Positions 42,610 to 51,331 of a stretch of DNA of 64,000 bases are shown in pieces (position 1 is the first letter of the stretch; every line of letters starts with the position of its first letter). The translations under genes were made by a program, and so were the position numbers. The stretch spans positions 124,001 through 188,000 of the forward strand of contig CAWGTW010000016.1 of the NCBI GenBank assembly GCA_963825565.1, written 5' to 3'. Under the pieces are notes generated by a model. The model worked only from the letters and a program-made list of their open reading frames with translations, had not been told where the DNA came from and did not search any database. Source of the stretch: JBFGCT01 sp963825565. Its GTDB lineage: Bacteria; Actinomycetota; Acidimicrobiia; Acidimicrobiales; Ilumatobacteraceae.

Positions 42610-43144
42610 CGCGGAACGACCCCAGATCCGGCGGATCGACCACCCGGCCGGCCGCAGCCCCGCCGCCGCGGGCGGCGAACGATGCGTCGTGGTGTCCGGC
42701 GGTGATCTCGTCCGCAGCCCGCACCCTCCGCTCGATCTCGCCAGCGAAGGTCTGGACCGAGCCCGACGACGGCGGCGGCAACACGGTGATGTCGGCGATC
42801 ACGACGGCGAAGACATCGGTCGACATCGTGATCAAGGCCGACGCCGTCGACATCCGAATCGTGCTCGACGGCCAGTCGATCCCGACAGCGCACCATGGCG
42901 CGCTCGGACGGTCGCCGACCGAGCGCGCCCACGACGAATCCGGTGCCGCCACGCGGCGGGCGCCGGCGGGCGCGGCTGCCACCTGAGGCGGCGGATCGGA
43001 TCCGCCGATGCCGTGCAGGCCGATCGAGCCCGCGGTCCGACCGAATCGGCGTGACCGATCGCCGACGCGGTGTCGGACGATCGTGAGATTCAGGGGCGCC
43101 GAGTTTGGGAGGGATTTCACGAGCCCTGGTATCTTCGGCCCCCG
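42610..43144. other. 535-bp gap with ambiguous small ORFs before the nuo operon
   Basis: No recognised gene. Between about 42690 and 42900 the sequence has strong coding-like periodicity that fits either a plus frame starting at GTG 42702 (94 residues, ending 42986) or a minus frame read from about 42880 down to 42563, because both use the same wobble positions. Neither product resembles a known family and neither has a clear ribosome-binding site. The final 100 bases should hold the nuo promoter; TATCTT near 43128-43133 is a possible -10 box very close to nuoA. Confidence 0.3.
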
Positions 43145-43510
43145 ATGTCGCTGTTTCTGCGCGATTACCTCACGGTTGTCTGGTTCGGCCTCGCCGCGCT
43201 CGTCGTCGGCGGGCTGCTGCTCGGCCTGGCGGCTGCGGTGCGTCCGTCGCGCCCTGGTCGCGAGAAGTCGATCGCGTACGAGTCGGGTGTCGACCCGGTC
43301 GGCGACGGGTGGTCGCAGAGCCAGATCCGGTACTACGTGTTCGCTCTGCTCTTCGTGATCTTCGACGTCGAGGCCGTCTTTCTGTTCCCATGGGCCGCGT
43401 CGGTCGAGCGCTACGGCGCGTTCGGCCTGATCGCCATGCTCGTCTTCATCGTGCTGCTGCTCGATGGACTGGTCTACGCCTGGAAGCGAGGGCTCCTCCG
43501 ATGGGTCTAG
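43145..43510 (+). CDS. nuoA: NADH-quinone oxidoreductase subunit A
   Basis: A 121-residue membrane subunit of complex I with three transmembrane helices: LTVVWFGLAALVVGGLLLGL, then YYVFALLFVIFDVEAVFLFPWA with the conserved Asp/Glu pair, and FGLIAMLVFIVLLLDGLVYAW. The loop EKSIAYESGVDPVGDGWSQSQIRYY is the conserved cytoplasmic loop at the quinone site. ATG 43145 follows the 535-bp gap and opens an eleven-gene operon. The 3' end overlaps nuoB by ten bases. Confidence 0.94.
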   Translation: MSLFLRDYLTVVWFGLAALVVGGLLLGLAAAVRPSRPGREKSIAYESGVDPVGDGWSQSQIRYYVFALLFVIFDVEAVFLFPWAASVERYGAFGLIAMLVFIVLLLDGLVYAWKRGLLRWV

Positions 43511-44106
43511 TCGACCGGGGCCGGATGCCGTCCGGTCTCACCAAGCTGTTCAACATGAGCCGCGCCTACTCGCTCTGGGTCTACCAGTGGGGGCTCGCGT
43601 GCTGCGCGATCGAGATGGGTGCGGCGTTCGGTTCGCCGCGCTACGACGTGATGCGCCTCGGCGTCATCCCGTTGCCGGCGAGCCCGCGCCAGGCCGACTT
43701 CGTCTGCGTCTCCGGAACGGTGACCGACAAGATGGCACCGGCGGTCAAGCGCCTCTGGGAGCAGATGCCCGAGCCGAAGTACGCGATCTCGATGGGCTCG
43801 TGCGCCAACTGCGGCGGCCCCTACTGGGACAGCTACTCGGTGACCAAGGGCGTCGACCAGATCATCCCGATCGACATCTACGTGCCCGGTTGCCCGCCGC
43901 GCCCCGAGGCGCTCCTCGAGGGCATCGTCCTGCTCCAGCAGCGGATCATGAACGAGGACATGCAGGCGAAGTGGAACGGCGACGAATTCCAGACCCTGCA
44001 GCGCAAGCGGTCCCTGGCTGCAGGGGAACAACCGGTGCCGGACGAGGCAGCCGCGCCCGAGCCGGACCGCGAGCCGATCGTGGTGGGCGGTGGCCCGATT
44101 GAGTGA
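43501..44106 (+). CDS. nuoB: NADH-quinone oxidoreductase subunit B
   Basis: A 201-residue subunit carrying the terminal N2 4Fe-4S cluster next to the quinone. Cluster ligands are visible as the tandem Cys in WGLACCAIEMGAAF, Cys in SMGSCANCGGPYW and Cys in IYVPGCPPRPEAL. The C-terminal tail beyond residue 160 is acidic and Pro/Ala-rich, longer than in compact homologues. It overlaps nuoA at the start and nuoC at the end, as expected for a tightly coupled operon. Confidence 0.95.
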   Translation: MGLVDRGRMPSGLTKLFNMSRAYSLWVYQWGLACCAIEMGAAFGSPRYDVMRLGVIPLPASPRQADFVCVSGTVTDKMAPAVKRLWEQMPEPKYAISMGSCANCGGPYWDSYSVTKGVDQIIPIDIYVPGCPPRPEALLEGIVLLQQRIMNEDMQAKWNGDEFQTLQRKRSLAAGEQPVPDEAAAPEPDREPIVVGGGPIE

Positions 44107-44776
44107 CACGGCTGCGACCGATGCCGAACCCGCGGCACTGCCCGGCGACGGGCTGCGCGAGGGCATCGTCGACGACCTTCGGCGCCGGATCGGCGACGCG
44201 ATCGTCGATACCCATCTCGTGCCGCAGGACGACCTGTGGGTCCGCGTCCGGACCGAGGCGTGGGCCGATGCCGCGGCGGCGCTGAAGGCCGCCGGCTTCA
44301 CGTACTTCTGCTTCCTCTCGGCGATCGACTGGCTGCCCTCGCCGTACGGGAAGGGCGAGGAGGACCCGACCGCGGAGCCCGTCGAGCCCGACACCGAGGT
44401 CCGCCAGGGTGTCACCGGCGGCGAGACCCGGTTGCAGATGCTGGCGCGCGTGGCCGACATCGATCGCCACGTCGGGGTCACGCTGAAGGCCGACGTCCCA
44501 GACGATGCACCCGTCGTCGACTCGTGGGTCGGCACCTATGCCGGCGCGAACTGGCACGAGCGCGAATGCCACGAGATGTTCGGCATCGGCTTCAACGGCC
44601 ATCCCGACCTGCGCAACATGTACCTGCCGACCGACTTCGAGGGGTTCCCGCTGCGCAAGGACTTCCCATTGCTCGCGCGGATGGTCAAGCCCTGGCCCGG
44701 CATCGTCGACGTCGAACCGATGCCCGAGCAGGACGCCGAAGCCCCCGATGCCGACGCCGAGGCAGCGGAGACGTGA
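44090..44776 (+). CDS. nuoC: NADH-quinone oxidoreductase subunit C
   Basis: A 228-residue peripheral-arm subunit of the 30-kDa family. The signature region is GTYAGANWHERECHEMFGIGFNGHPDLRNMYLPTDFEGFPLRKDFPL. An acidic insertion (GKGEEDPTAEPVEPDTEVRQG) and an acidic C-terminal tail are unusual extensions. Two starts are possible, GTG 44090 and TTG 44099, both inside the end of nuoB; the GTG was taken. NuoC is separate from NuoD here, not fused. Confidence 0.92.
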   Translation: MARLSDTAATDAEPAALPGDGLREGIVDDLRRRIGDAIVDTHLVPQDDLWVRVRTEAWADAAAALKAAGFTYFCFLSAIDWLPSPYGKGEEDPTAEPVEPDTEVRQGVTGGETRLQMLARVADIDRHVGVTLKADVPDDAPVVDSWVGTYAGANWHERECHEMFGIGFNGHPDLRNMYLPTDFEGFPLRKDFPLLARMVKPWPGIVDVEPMPEQDAEAPDADAEAAET

Positions 44777-44816
44777 TGACGGTCGTGCACGATCAGATCG
44801 CTCCGGGAGCATCGTC

Positions 44817-45989
44817 ATGACCGCGCTGTCCGATCGGGAGCAGCTCTCCTACATCGCCGGCCAGGCCGCCGACGCCCGGCTCAACGTCGAGCTCGAGACC
44901 GAGGGGATGACCCTCAACATCGGGCCGCAGCATCCAGCGACGCACGGAACGCTGCGCATCATCTGCCGCCTCGACGGCGAGCAGGTGATCTGGGCCGAGC
45001 CCTCCGCCGGCTACATGCACCGGGGGTACGAGAAGCTGACCGAGGTCCGCACGTTCCCCCAGGTGACGACGTTGATCAATCGGATCGACTGGCTGGGCAG
45101 CTTCGCCAACGAGGTGCCGTTCATCCTCGCGGCGGAGAAGTTGATGGAGATCGAGGCGCCGCCGCGAGCGCAGGTCATCCGCACGATTCTGTTCGAGCTG
45201 TCGCGGATCGCCAACGTGTCGCTGTTCCTCGGCGACCTCGGCGTGCAGATGGGCGCGATCACGCCGGTGTTCCTCGCCTTCCGCGACCGGGAGTACGTGC
45301 TCAACCTGATCGAAGGGGCGACCGGCGGGCGGTTCCATCCGAACTTCGACCGCATCGGCGGCCTCAAGGACGACCTGCCCAAGGGATGGATCGATGAGAC
45401 CAGGCAGGTGATGAAGAAGCTGATCGGGTTCTGCGACCAGATCGAGGACCTGCTGTTCGGCAACGAGATCTTCCAGAGCCGGACGCGGGGCATCGGCGTG
45501 ATCCCCGCCGACGTCGCCAAGAGCTACGGCCTGTCCGGCGCGAACCTGCGAGCGAGCGGAGTCGACTGGGACCTGCGTCGCGACCAGGACCTGCCGATGG
45601 CCTGGGACAAGGCCGACTGGCGGGTGTGGACCCACCCCGACGGCGACAGTTTTGCCCGCTGCTGGGTTCGGCTCGAGGAGACCCGCGAGTCGTGCCGGAT
45701 CGTCGAGCAACTCCTCGACCAGATCCCCGCCGGCCCGATCATGACCAAGGTGCCTCGGATCATCAAGGTGCCCGCCGGCGAGGCCTGGGTGTCGACGGAG
45801 AACCCGCTCGGCGAGATGGGGTACTACGTCGTGTCCAAGGGCGACCTGGGGCCCTTCCGGGTCAAGATCCGCTCGGCCAGCTTCAACAACATCTCGATCG
45901 TGCCATGGGTCCTGCGCGGCGTCTACGTCCCCGACGTGATCAGCATCCTCGCCAGCCTGTACTTCATCCTCGGAGACATCGACCGGTGA
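44817..45989 (+). CDS. nuoD: NADH-quinone oxidoreductase subunit D
   Basis: A 390-residue 49-kDa-family subunit lining the quinone cavity. Landmarks: LNIGPQHPATHGTLRIICRL with the quinone-contact His, AEPSAGYMHRGYEKLTEVRT, LSRIANVSLFLGDLGVQMGA, and a C-terminal SFNNISIVPWVLRGVYVPDVISILASL. The Arg in HGTLRI corresponds to the residue that NDUFAF7 methylates in mitochondria; a MidA/NDUFAF7 homologue lies just after this operon. ATG 44817 has GGGAG upstream. In 14-gene operons nuoE, nuoF and nuoG would follow here; they are absent. Confidence 0.95.
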   Translation: MTALSDREQLSYIAGQAADARLNVELETEGMTLNIGPQHPATHGTLRIICRLDGEQVIWAEPSAGYMHRGYEKLTEVRTFPQVTTLINRIDWLGSFANEVPFILAAEKLMEIEAPPRAQVIRTILFELSRIANVSLFLGDLGVQMGAITPVFLAFRDREYVLNLIEGATGGRFHPNFDRIGGLKDDLPKGWIDETRQVMKKLIGFCDQIEDLLFGNEIFQSRTRGIGVIPADVAKSYGLSGANLRASGVDWDLRRDQDLPMAWDKADWRVWTHPDGDSFARCWVRLEETRESCRIVEQLLDQIPAGPIMTKVPRIIKVPAGEAWVSTENPLGEMGYYVVSKGDLGPFRVKIRSASFNNISIVPWVLRGVYVPDVISILASLYFILGDIDR

Positions 45990-47041
45990 CCGCCATGTTG
46001 GCGATCGAGATCCCGTACTGGGGGCAGTCGCTGCTGCGCGTCGTCGGCGGGCTGGTCGCGGTGCTGCTGCCGGCGGGCACGATCGTCTACTTGTTCCTGT
46101 TCAAGATGATGTCGTTCATGCAGAGCCGGCTCGGCCCGATGGAAGCCGGGCCGTACGGTTCGCTGCAGCTCGTGGCCGAGGTCGGCAAGTGGATGCAGAA
46201 GGAGGACCTCGTCCCAGGGCGGGCGGACAGCCCCGTGTTCAAGATGGCGCCGCTCGTCGTGCTGCTGTCGACGTTCCTCCTCGTCGTCGTCGTCCCGTTC
46301 GGCCCCGAGGCGTACTTCACCAACTTCGAGACCGGCATCTTCTTCGCCCTCGCCGTCGGTTCGATCAGCGTGCTCGGCATCCTGATCGCCGGGTGGGCGA
46401 GCGCCAACAAGTACTCCCTGCTCGGCGGTCTGCGCGCCGCCGGCCAGCTGATCGCCTACGAACTGCCGATGGTGCTCGCCACGCTCGGCGTCGTCATCCA
46501 GGCCGGCACGATGAACATGCAGGGCATCGTCGTCGCCCAGAACACCGGATCGATCTTCGGCGTCGACTGGTTCGGCAACCCGTTCATCATCACCCAGTTC
46601 GTCGGCTTCTTGATCTTCATGGTCGCCGTCCAGGCCGAGCTGACCCAGGCCCCCTTCGACATGCCGATCGCCGAGTCCGAGCTGGTGTCGGGCTACATGA
46701 CCGAGTACTCGGGCTTCCGGTTCCTGATCTTCTTCATCGCCGAGTTCGCCACCGCCGGCGTCTTCGCCTTCATCGCCTCGGTCTTGTTCCTCGGTGGGTG
46801 GGGCGTCCCGTTCTCCTGGTTCGGTTGGGACAACCTCGACGACGTCGCGTGGTGGATGAACATCGTCGGGCCGGGGATCATGTTCACCAAGATGCTGCTG
46901 TTGACGGGCATCATCATGTGGGTCCGGTTCAGCTACCCCCGATTCCGTGAGGATCAGCTGCAGACGTTCGCCTGGAAGTTGCTCATCCCGCTCGCGCTCG
47001 CCAACGCTGCCATCACGGCGATCTTCAAGGTGGTCGTCTGA
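45986..47041 (+). CDS. nuoH: NADH-quinone oxidoreductase subunit H
   Basis: A 351-residue membrane subunit joining the peripheral and membrane arms, with eight or more helices. Conserved text: MQSRLGPMEAGPYGSLQLVAEVGKWMQKEDLVP, then GLRAAGQLIAYELPMVLATLGVV with the charged quinone-tunnel residues, and LTQAPFDMPIAESELVSGYMTEYSGFRF. GTG 45986 overlaps the nuoD stop; ATG 45995 is an alternative three codons later. It directly follows nuoD, skipping the NADH-binding module genes. Confidence 0.95.
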   Translation: MTAMLAIEIPYWGQSLLRVVGGLVAVLLPAGTIVYLFLFKMMSFMQSRLGPMEAGPYGSLQLVAEVGKWMQKEDLVPGRADSPVFKMAPLVVLLSTFLLVVVVPFGPEAYFTNFETGIFFALAVGSISVLGILIAGWASANKYSLLGGLRAAGQLIAYELPMVLATLGVVIQAGTMNMQGIVVAQNTGSIFGVDWFGNPFIITQFVGFLIFMVAVQAELTQAPFDMPIAESELVSGYMTEYSGFRFLIFFIAEFATAGVFAFIASVLFLGGWGVPFSWFGWDNLDDVAWWMNIVGPGIMFTKMLLLTGIIMWVRFSYPRFREDQLQTFAWKLLIPLALANAAITAIFKVVV

Positions 47042-47523
47042 TGCCCAAGATCCCCGGGATGCTCAAGGGGCTCGGTGTCACGTTCGGGACGCTGATCGAC
47101 ACGGTCAAGGACGGGGCGAACACCGTCCAGTACCCGCACGAGAAGGAGACACCGCCGACCAGGGCGCGCGGCGTGATCGCGCTCCACGAGGGCAACTGCA
47201 CCGCGTGCATGTTGTGCGTGCGTTCGTGCCCCGACTGGTGCATCTACATCGAGGGTCACAAGCAGCTCGCCCCGCCGCGGCGGGCGGGCGGCAAGCCGCG
47301 CCAGGTCAACCACCTCGACCGGTTCGACATCGACTACGCACTGTGCATGTACTGCGGGATCTGCGTCGAGGTGTGCCCGTTCGACGCCCTGTTCTGGAGC
47401 CCCGAATACGAATACTCCGAGCCCCGCATCGCCGACCTGCTGCACGACAAGGACAAGCTCGGCGAGTGGATGGAGACCGTCCCCGAGGCGCCCGAGCTCG
47501 AAGCGGGAGCGGCCAAGAAGTGA
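47041..47523 (+). CDS. nuoI: NADH-quinone oxidoreductase subunit I
   Basis: A 160-residue ferredoxin-type subunit with two 4Fe-4S clusters: CTACMLCVRSCPDWC and CMYCGICVEVCPFDAL. It relays electrons to the N2 cluster in NuoB. The N-terminal amphipathic stretch KIPGMLKGLGVTFGTLIDTV and the Glu-rich tail are within family range. The ATG overlaps the nuoH stop by one base and the stop overlaps the nuoJ start (GTGA). Confidence 0.95.
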   Translation: MPKIPGMLKGLGVTFGTLIDTVKDGANTVQYPHEKETPPTRARGVIALHEGNCTACMLCVRSCPDWCIYIEGHKQLAPPRRAGGKPRQVNHLDRFDIDYALCMYCGICVEVCPFDALFWSPEYEYSEPRIADLLHDKDKLGEWMETVPEAPELEAGAAKK

Positions 47524-48050
47524 GCGGGCTCGCACTGATCGCCGCGGACAACGTCAACGTTGCGCAGAACATCGGCTTCGGCATCATCGCGTTCTTCATG
47601 ATCTTTGCCGCCCTCGCCGTGGTGAGCACCAACAACGTCGTGCACGCTGCGCTCTGGCTCGTGATGGTGCTTGGCGGCGTTGCCGCGCAATACGTGCTCG
47701 CCGCAGCCGAGTTCGTAGCGGTCTCCCAGGTCCTGGTCTACATCGGTGCGGTGATGGTGCTGTTCCTGTTCGGCATCATGCTCACCCGTGCGCAGATCGG
47801 CCAGGAGGGCAACCTGAACAACAAGAGCTGGGCGCTCGGGATCCCGGTCGCCGCGGTGCTGTTGGGCCTGCTCTCGTGGGTGATCCTCGACGCGACCGAA
47901 GACAGCGTGATCCCCGAGCGTGTGGCACCGTTCCCCGCCGAGGGCCTGAGCGACCGCTTCCTCGATCCGTACCTCGCCCCGTTCATCGCCATCTCCTTCG
48001 TCCTCCTCGCCGCCGCCGTCGGCGCGATCGTCCTGGCGCGTAAAGACTGA
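47520..48050 (+). CDS. nuoJ: NADH-quinone oxidoreductase subunit J
   Basis: A 176-residue membrane subunit with five helices: NIGFGIIAFFMIFAALAVVS, AALWLVMVLGGVAAQYVLAAAEFVAVSQVLVYIGAVMVLFLFGIML (containing the conserved third helix), and two C-terminal helices. GTG 47520 overlaps the nuoI stop. The stop TGA overlaps an ATG (TGATG), but that ATG belongs to the first copy of a 113-bp tandem repeat, not to nuoK. Confidence 0.93.
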   Translation: MSGLALIAADNVNVAQNIGFGIIAFFMIFAALAVVSTNNVVHAALWLVMVLGGVAAQYVLAAAEFVAVSQVLVYIGAVMVLFLFGIMLTRAQIGQEGNLNNKSWALGIPVAAVLLGLLSWVILDATEDSVIPERVAPFPAEGLSDRFLDPYLAPFIAISFVLLAAAVGAIVLARKD

Positions 48051-48501
48051 TGCTGGCCGCCAACTTTCGTGCTGGTGCTGGGCTCGTCGTCCGCTGCGCT
48101 TCCTCCTCGCGCCAGATGCGACTCGTCGCTGGCGCTTCCCTCGTCGCCTGGGTGGACATCTGATGCTGGCCGCCAACTTTCGTGCTGGTGCTGGGCTCGT
48201 CGTCCGCTGCGCTTCCTCCTCGCGCCAGATGCGACTCGTCGCTGGCGCTTCCCTCGTCGCCGGGGTGGACATCTGATGCTGGCCGCCAACTTTCGTGCTG
48301 GTGCTGGGCTCGTCGTCCGCTGCGCTTCCTCCTCGCGCCAGATGCGACTCGTCGCTGGCGCTTCCCTCGTCGCCTGGGTGGACATCTGATGCTGGCCGCC
48401 AACTTTCGTGCTGGTGCTGGGCTCGTCGTCCGCTGCGCTTCCTCCTCGCGCCAGATGCGACTCGTCGCTGGCGCTTCCCTCGTCGCCGGGGTGGACATCT
48501 G
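48050..48501 (+). repeat. four tandem 113-bp repeats, each a 37-codon ORF chained by TGATG overlaps
   Basis: The unit starts ATGCTGGCCGCCAACTTTC, the same 19 bases as the start of nuoK, and recurs at 48050, 48163, 48276 and 48389; nuoK itself starts at 48502. Each unit encodes MLAANFRAGAGLVVRCASSS and 17 more residues, ending VDI, and its TGA shares its last base with the next ATG. Copies are identical except for T or G in GCC(T/G)GGG, alternating T, G, T, G. Each also holds a GCGCCAG/CTGGCGC hairpin (48109-48135 in copy 1). Whether the peptides are made is unknown. Confidence 0.92.
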
Positions 48502-48801
48502 ATGCTGGCCGCCAACTTTCTACTGCTGGCTGCGGTGCTGTTCTGCATCGGGGTGTACGGGGTCATCGCCCGCCGCAACGCGGTGCTCGTTCTCATGTCG
48601 ATCGAGCTGATCCTCAACGCGGTCAACCTCAACCTGATCGCGTTCGCGCTGATCAACGACAACCAGGACGGTCAGGTCTTCGCGCTGTACGTCATCGCCA
48701 TCGCCGCCGCCGAGGTCGGCGTCGGGTTGGCGATGGTGCTGATGATCTACCGCAACCGCCGGTCGATCTCCCTCGACGAGCTGTCCGAGATGAAGGGCTG
48801 A
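48502..48801 (+). CDS. nuoK: NADH-quinone oxidoreductase subunit K
   Basis: A 99-residue membrane subunit with three helices: LLLAAVLFCIGVYGVIARRN, then LVLMSIELILNAVNLNLIAFAL with the conserved Glu of the proton path, and YVIAIAAAEVGVGLAMVLMIYRN with the second Glu. Length matches the family. The start ATG 48502 overlaps the stop of the fourth upstream repeat ORF. The frame is open far upstream through the repeats, but only the 99-residue form fits the family. Confidence 0.95.
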   Translation: MLAANFLLLAAVLFCIGVYGVIARRNAVLVLMSIELILNAVNLNLIAFALINDNQDGQVFALYVIAIAAAEVGVGLAMVLMIYRNRRSISLDELSEMKG

Positions 48802-48802
48802 C

Positions 48803-51316
48803 ATGTTGGCTGCCGAAGCCGCAGAGCTCTCGTCCGGGTGGTTCCTCGAGAACGCCTACCTGATCGCACTCGTCCCGATCGTCGCGTACTTCCTGATCCT
48901 CCTGTTCGGCAAGCGGTCGCCGATGCACGGGGCGGGGATGGGCATCGCCTCGATGGCGGTCTCGCTCGTGCTCGCCACGGGCGCGGGTATCCAGTGGATC
49001 CAGCGGGTCAACTCCGCCGACGACGCGCACTCCGGCGGCGAGGCGTTGGGTGCTGTGGCCGGGTTCGCCCGGTCGGTGTTCCCCCGGGCGACCGAAGGTG
49101 AGGTGGAGCCGTACGTCGAGCCGGTCGTCAGGTCGTGGACGTGGTGGTCGAGCGGGGGTCTCGATTTCGGCATCGGGTCGTACATGGACGGGCTCGCCGT
49201 CCTGATCCTCTGGCTGGTCGCCTTCATCTCGTTGCTCGTGCAGATCTACAGCGTCGAGTACGTCCGGGGCGACCGCCGCTACACCCACTTCTTCAGCGCG
49301 CTGACCCTGTTCTCGGGTGGCATGTTGATCATGGTGATGGCGGAGAACATGGTCCAGCTGATCCTCGGCTGGGAGATCATGGGGCTCACGTCATTCCTGC
49401 TGATCGGGCACTGGTGGGAGGACCGGGCGAACAGCGAGGCGGCGCTCAAGGCGTTCTGGACCGTGCGCGTCGGCGACGTCGGCCTCCTCGTCGGCACGGC
49501 GATCATCTTCTTCGGGGCCAATGCCTGGGCGGTCGACAATCTCGGAAGCAACGGCTTCAATATCGGCGCCATCCAGGGCTGGGCGCTGTCGGGCGAGGGC
49601 TCGAGTCAGGTGCTGCTCTGGGGGGCGGTCGCGCTGTTCATCGCCTGCATCGGCAAGTCGGGCCAGTTCCCGCTGCACACGTGGCTTCCAGACGCGATGG
49701 CCGGCCCGACCCCGGTGTCGTCGCTGCTCCACAGCTCGACGATGGTCGTCGCCGGCGTGTACCTCGTCGCCCGACTGTTCCCGCTGTTCTGGACGGCGTT
49801 CGACCTCTTCGACGGATCGGTCACGTTCATCGCGGTGATCGGCGCGATCACGATCATCATCGCCGCGTTGCTGGCGTTCGTGCAGGACGACATCAAGAAG
49901 GTGCTCGCCTACTCGACGGTGAGCCAGCTCGGCTACATGATGCTCGCCCTCGGAGTCGGCGCTTGGCTGCCGGCGGTGTTCCACATCTTCACCCACGCCT
50001 TCTTCAAGTGCTGCCTGTTTCTCTGCGCCGGTTCGATCAGCCACTCCGCCTCGCATCACTCCTTCGACATGAAGAAGGACATGGGGGGCTTGCGCAAGTA
50101 CATGCCGTGGACGTTCGCCGCGTGGATCGTCTCGACGCTGGCGCTGACCGGGGTGTTCCCGTTCGCCGGCTTCTGGTCGAAGGACGAGATCATCGACAAC
50201 GTCGGCAACAACGGCTACACGTTCTTCTTCTGGGTCGGCCTCGGCGGTGCGGCGTTGACCGCGATGTACATGACGCGGGCGACGTACTTGACGTTCTTCG
50301 GCACCCCGCGCGGCGCGGCGGCCGGCGAGCATCATCCCGGCGAGGAGCACGCGGAGGAACACGAGCTCGACGAGGCCCATGTCGGCGCCCCGCTGTCGCT
50401 GAGCGCGGCGGTCAACGATGGGTCGATCGGCGACCACCACGAACCGCCGCTTGCCGACTCCGGCGACGACCACGACGCAGGTGGGCACGACGGCGGCCAC
50501 GACGACGGCGACCACGGTCACGGCGATCATGACGGCCCGCACGAGTCGGGTCCGCTGTTGCTCGTCCCGATCCTGATCCTGGCCGCCTTCGCCTGCGTCG
50601 CCGGGTTGTTCAACGCCACCCCGCTCGGCGAGGACTGGGAGCAGATCAAGAAGTACGTCGAACCGCGGCCGGAAGCGGTCTTGCTCGAAGAGGTCCGGGC
50701 GAGCGGGCCGGGCGAGACGCTGCAGCTCGTCATCCCACAGGCCGAAGAGGGCGAGCCGAAGTCCGGCTGCGGGTTCGAGGAGCCGCCGGCCGGCGAGGCC
50801 TGCTTCTTCCCCGAGGTCAGCCACGCCGAGCCCGAGCTCGCCAAGATCCTGCTCTCGCTGGGCGTCGTCGGCGCCGCCTACGCGATCGCGATCGCCTTCA
50901 ACGTTGCGTTCTACGGGCGCCGTGACCGGCGGCTGGTCGGGCTGACCGAGCGGCGGCGCGGGCTGCGGGCCGGCTACCTCTTCCTCAAGAACAAGTACTA
51001 CCTCGACGACCTCTACCTGGGGATCTTCAAGGCGTTCGCCTATCCGATCTCCAAGTTCGCGTACTGGACCAACCAGCGCATCATCGATGGGGTGGTCAAC
51101 ACCGCCGGCGAGGACGCGGTCAAGTCCGGCCGCTGGGTGTACAAGTACATCGACCAGGGCCTGATCGACGGCGCGGTCGACGGGTCGGGCACGCTCGCCT
51201 CCGAGACCGGCCACGCCATGCAACCCGTCCAGTCCGGCAAGGTCAACCAATACGGCGCCCTCCTGTTCGGGGCCGCCGCCGTCGGTGCCATCGTCCTCGT
51301 CATCATCAACATCTAA
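48803..51316 (+). CDS. nuoL: NADH-quinone oxidoreductase subunit L with His/Asp-rich insert
   Basis: An 837-residue antiporter-like subunit, over 200 residues longer than E. coli NuoL. The proton-channel core is clear: LILGWEIMGLTSFLLIGHWW, then IGKSGQFPLHTWLPDAMAGPTPVSSLLHSSTMV, and IFTHAFFKCCLFLCAGSISH. Between about residues 500 and 584 there is an insert with about 14 His and many Asp/Glu (including GGHDGGHDDGDHGHGDHDG), likely a metal-binding or flexible loop. An extra loop of about 70 residues with three Cys (GCGFEEPPAGEACFFPE) follows. The C-terminal part carries the long lateral helix and a final membrane anchor. Confidence 0.94.
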   Translation: MLAAEAAELSSGWFLENAYLIALVPIVAYFLILLFGKRSPMHGAGMGIASMAVSLVLATGAGIQWIQRVNSADDAHSGGEALGAVAGFARSVFPRATEGEVEPYVEPVVRSWTWWSSGGLDFGIGSYMDGLAVLILWLVAFISLLVQIYSVEYVRGDRRYTHFFSALTLFSGGMLIMVMAENMVQLILGWEIMGLTSFLLIGHWWEDRANSEAALKAFWTVRVGDVGLLVGTAIIFFGANAWAVDNLGSNGFNIGAIQGWALSGEGSSQVLLWGAVALFIACIGKSGQFPLHTWLPDAMAGPTPVSSLLHSSTMVVAGVYLVARLFPLFWTAFDLFDGSVTFIAVIGAITIIIAALLAFVQDDIKKVLAYSTVSQLGYMMLALGVGAWLPAVFHIFTHAFFKCCLFLCAGSISHSASHHSFDMKKDMGGLRKYMPWTFAAWIVSTLALTGVFPFAGFWSKDEIIDNVGNNGYTFFFWVGLGGAALTAMYMTRATYLTFFGTPRGAAAGEHHPGEEHAEEHELDEAHVGAPLSLSAAVNDGSIGDHHEPPLADSGDDHDAGGHDGGHDDGDHGHGDHDGPHESGPLLLVPILILAAFACVAGLFNATPLGEDWEQIKKYVEPRPEAVLLEEVRASGPGETLQLVIPQAEEGEPKSGCGFEEPPAGEACFFPEVSHAEPELAKILLSLGVVGAAYAIAIAFNVAFYGRRDRRLVGLTERRRGLRAGYLFLKNKYYLDDLYLGIFKAFAYPISKFAYWTNQRIIDGVVNTAGEDAVKSGRWVYKYIDQGLIDGAVDGSGTLASETGHAMQPVQSGKVNQYGALLFGAAAVGAIVLVIINI

Positions 51317-51331
51317 GCGAGCTCAGACATC

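Noticed and set aside
42563..43120. A 185-residue minus-strand gene before nuoA
   Set aside because: It overlaps the IclR 3' end, lacks a ribosome-binding site and known features, and its periodicity fits a plus-strand frame equally well. It is kept only as an ambiguous region.
48050..48501. CRISPR array
   Set aside because: The copies are directly adjacent with no unique spacers, the unit is 113 bp, and no cas genes are present.
47334..48662. A 442-residue minus-strand frame across the nuoI-nuoK region
   Set aside because: It is antisense to nuoI, nuoJ and the 113-bp repeats; its repeated REEEAQRTTSPAPARKLAAS text simply reflects the repeat.
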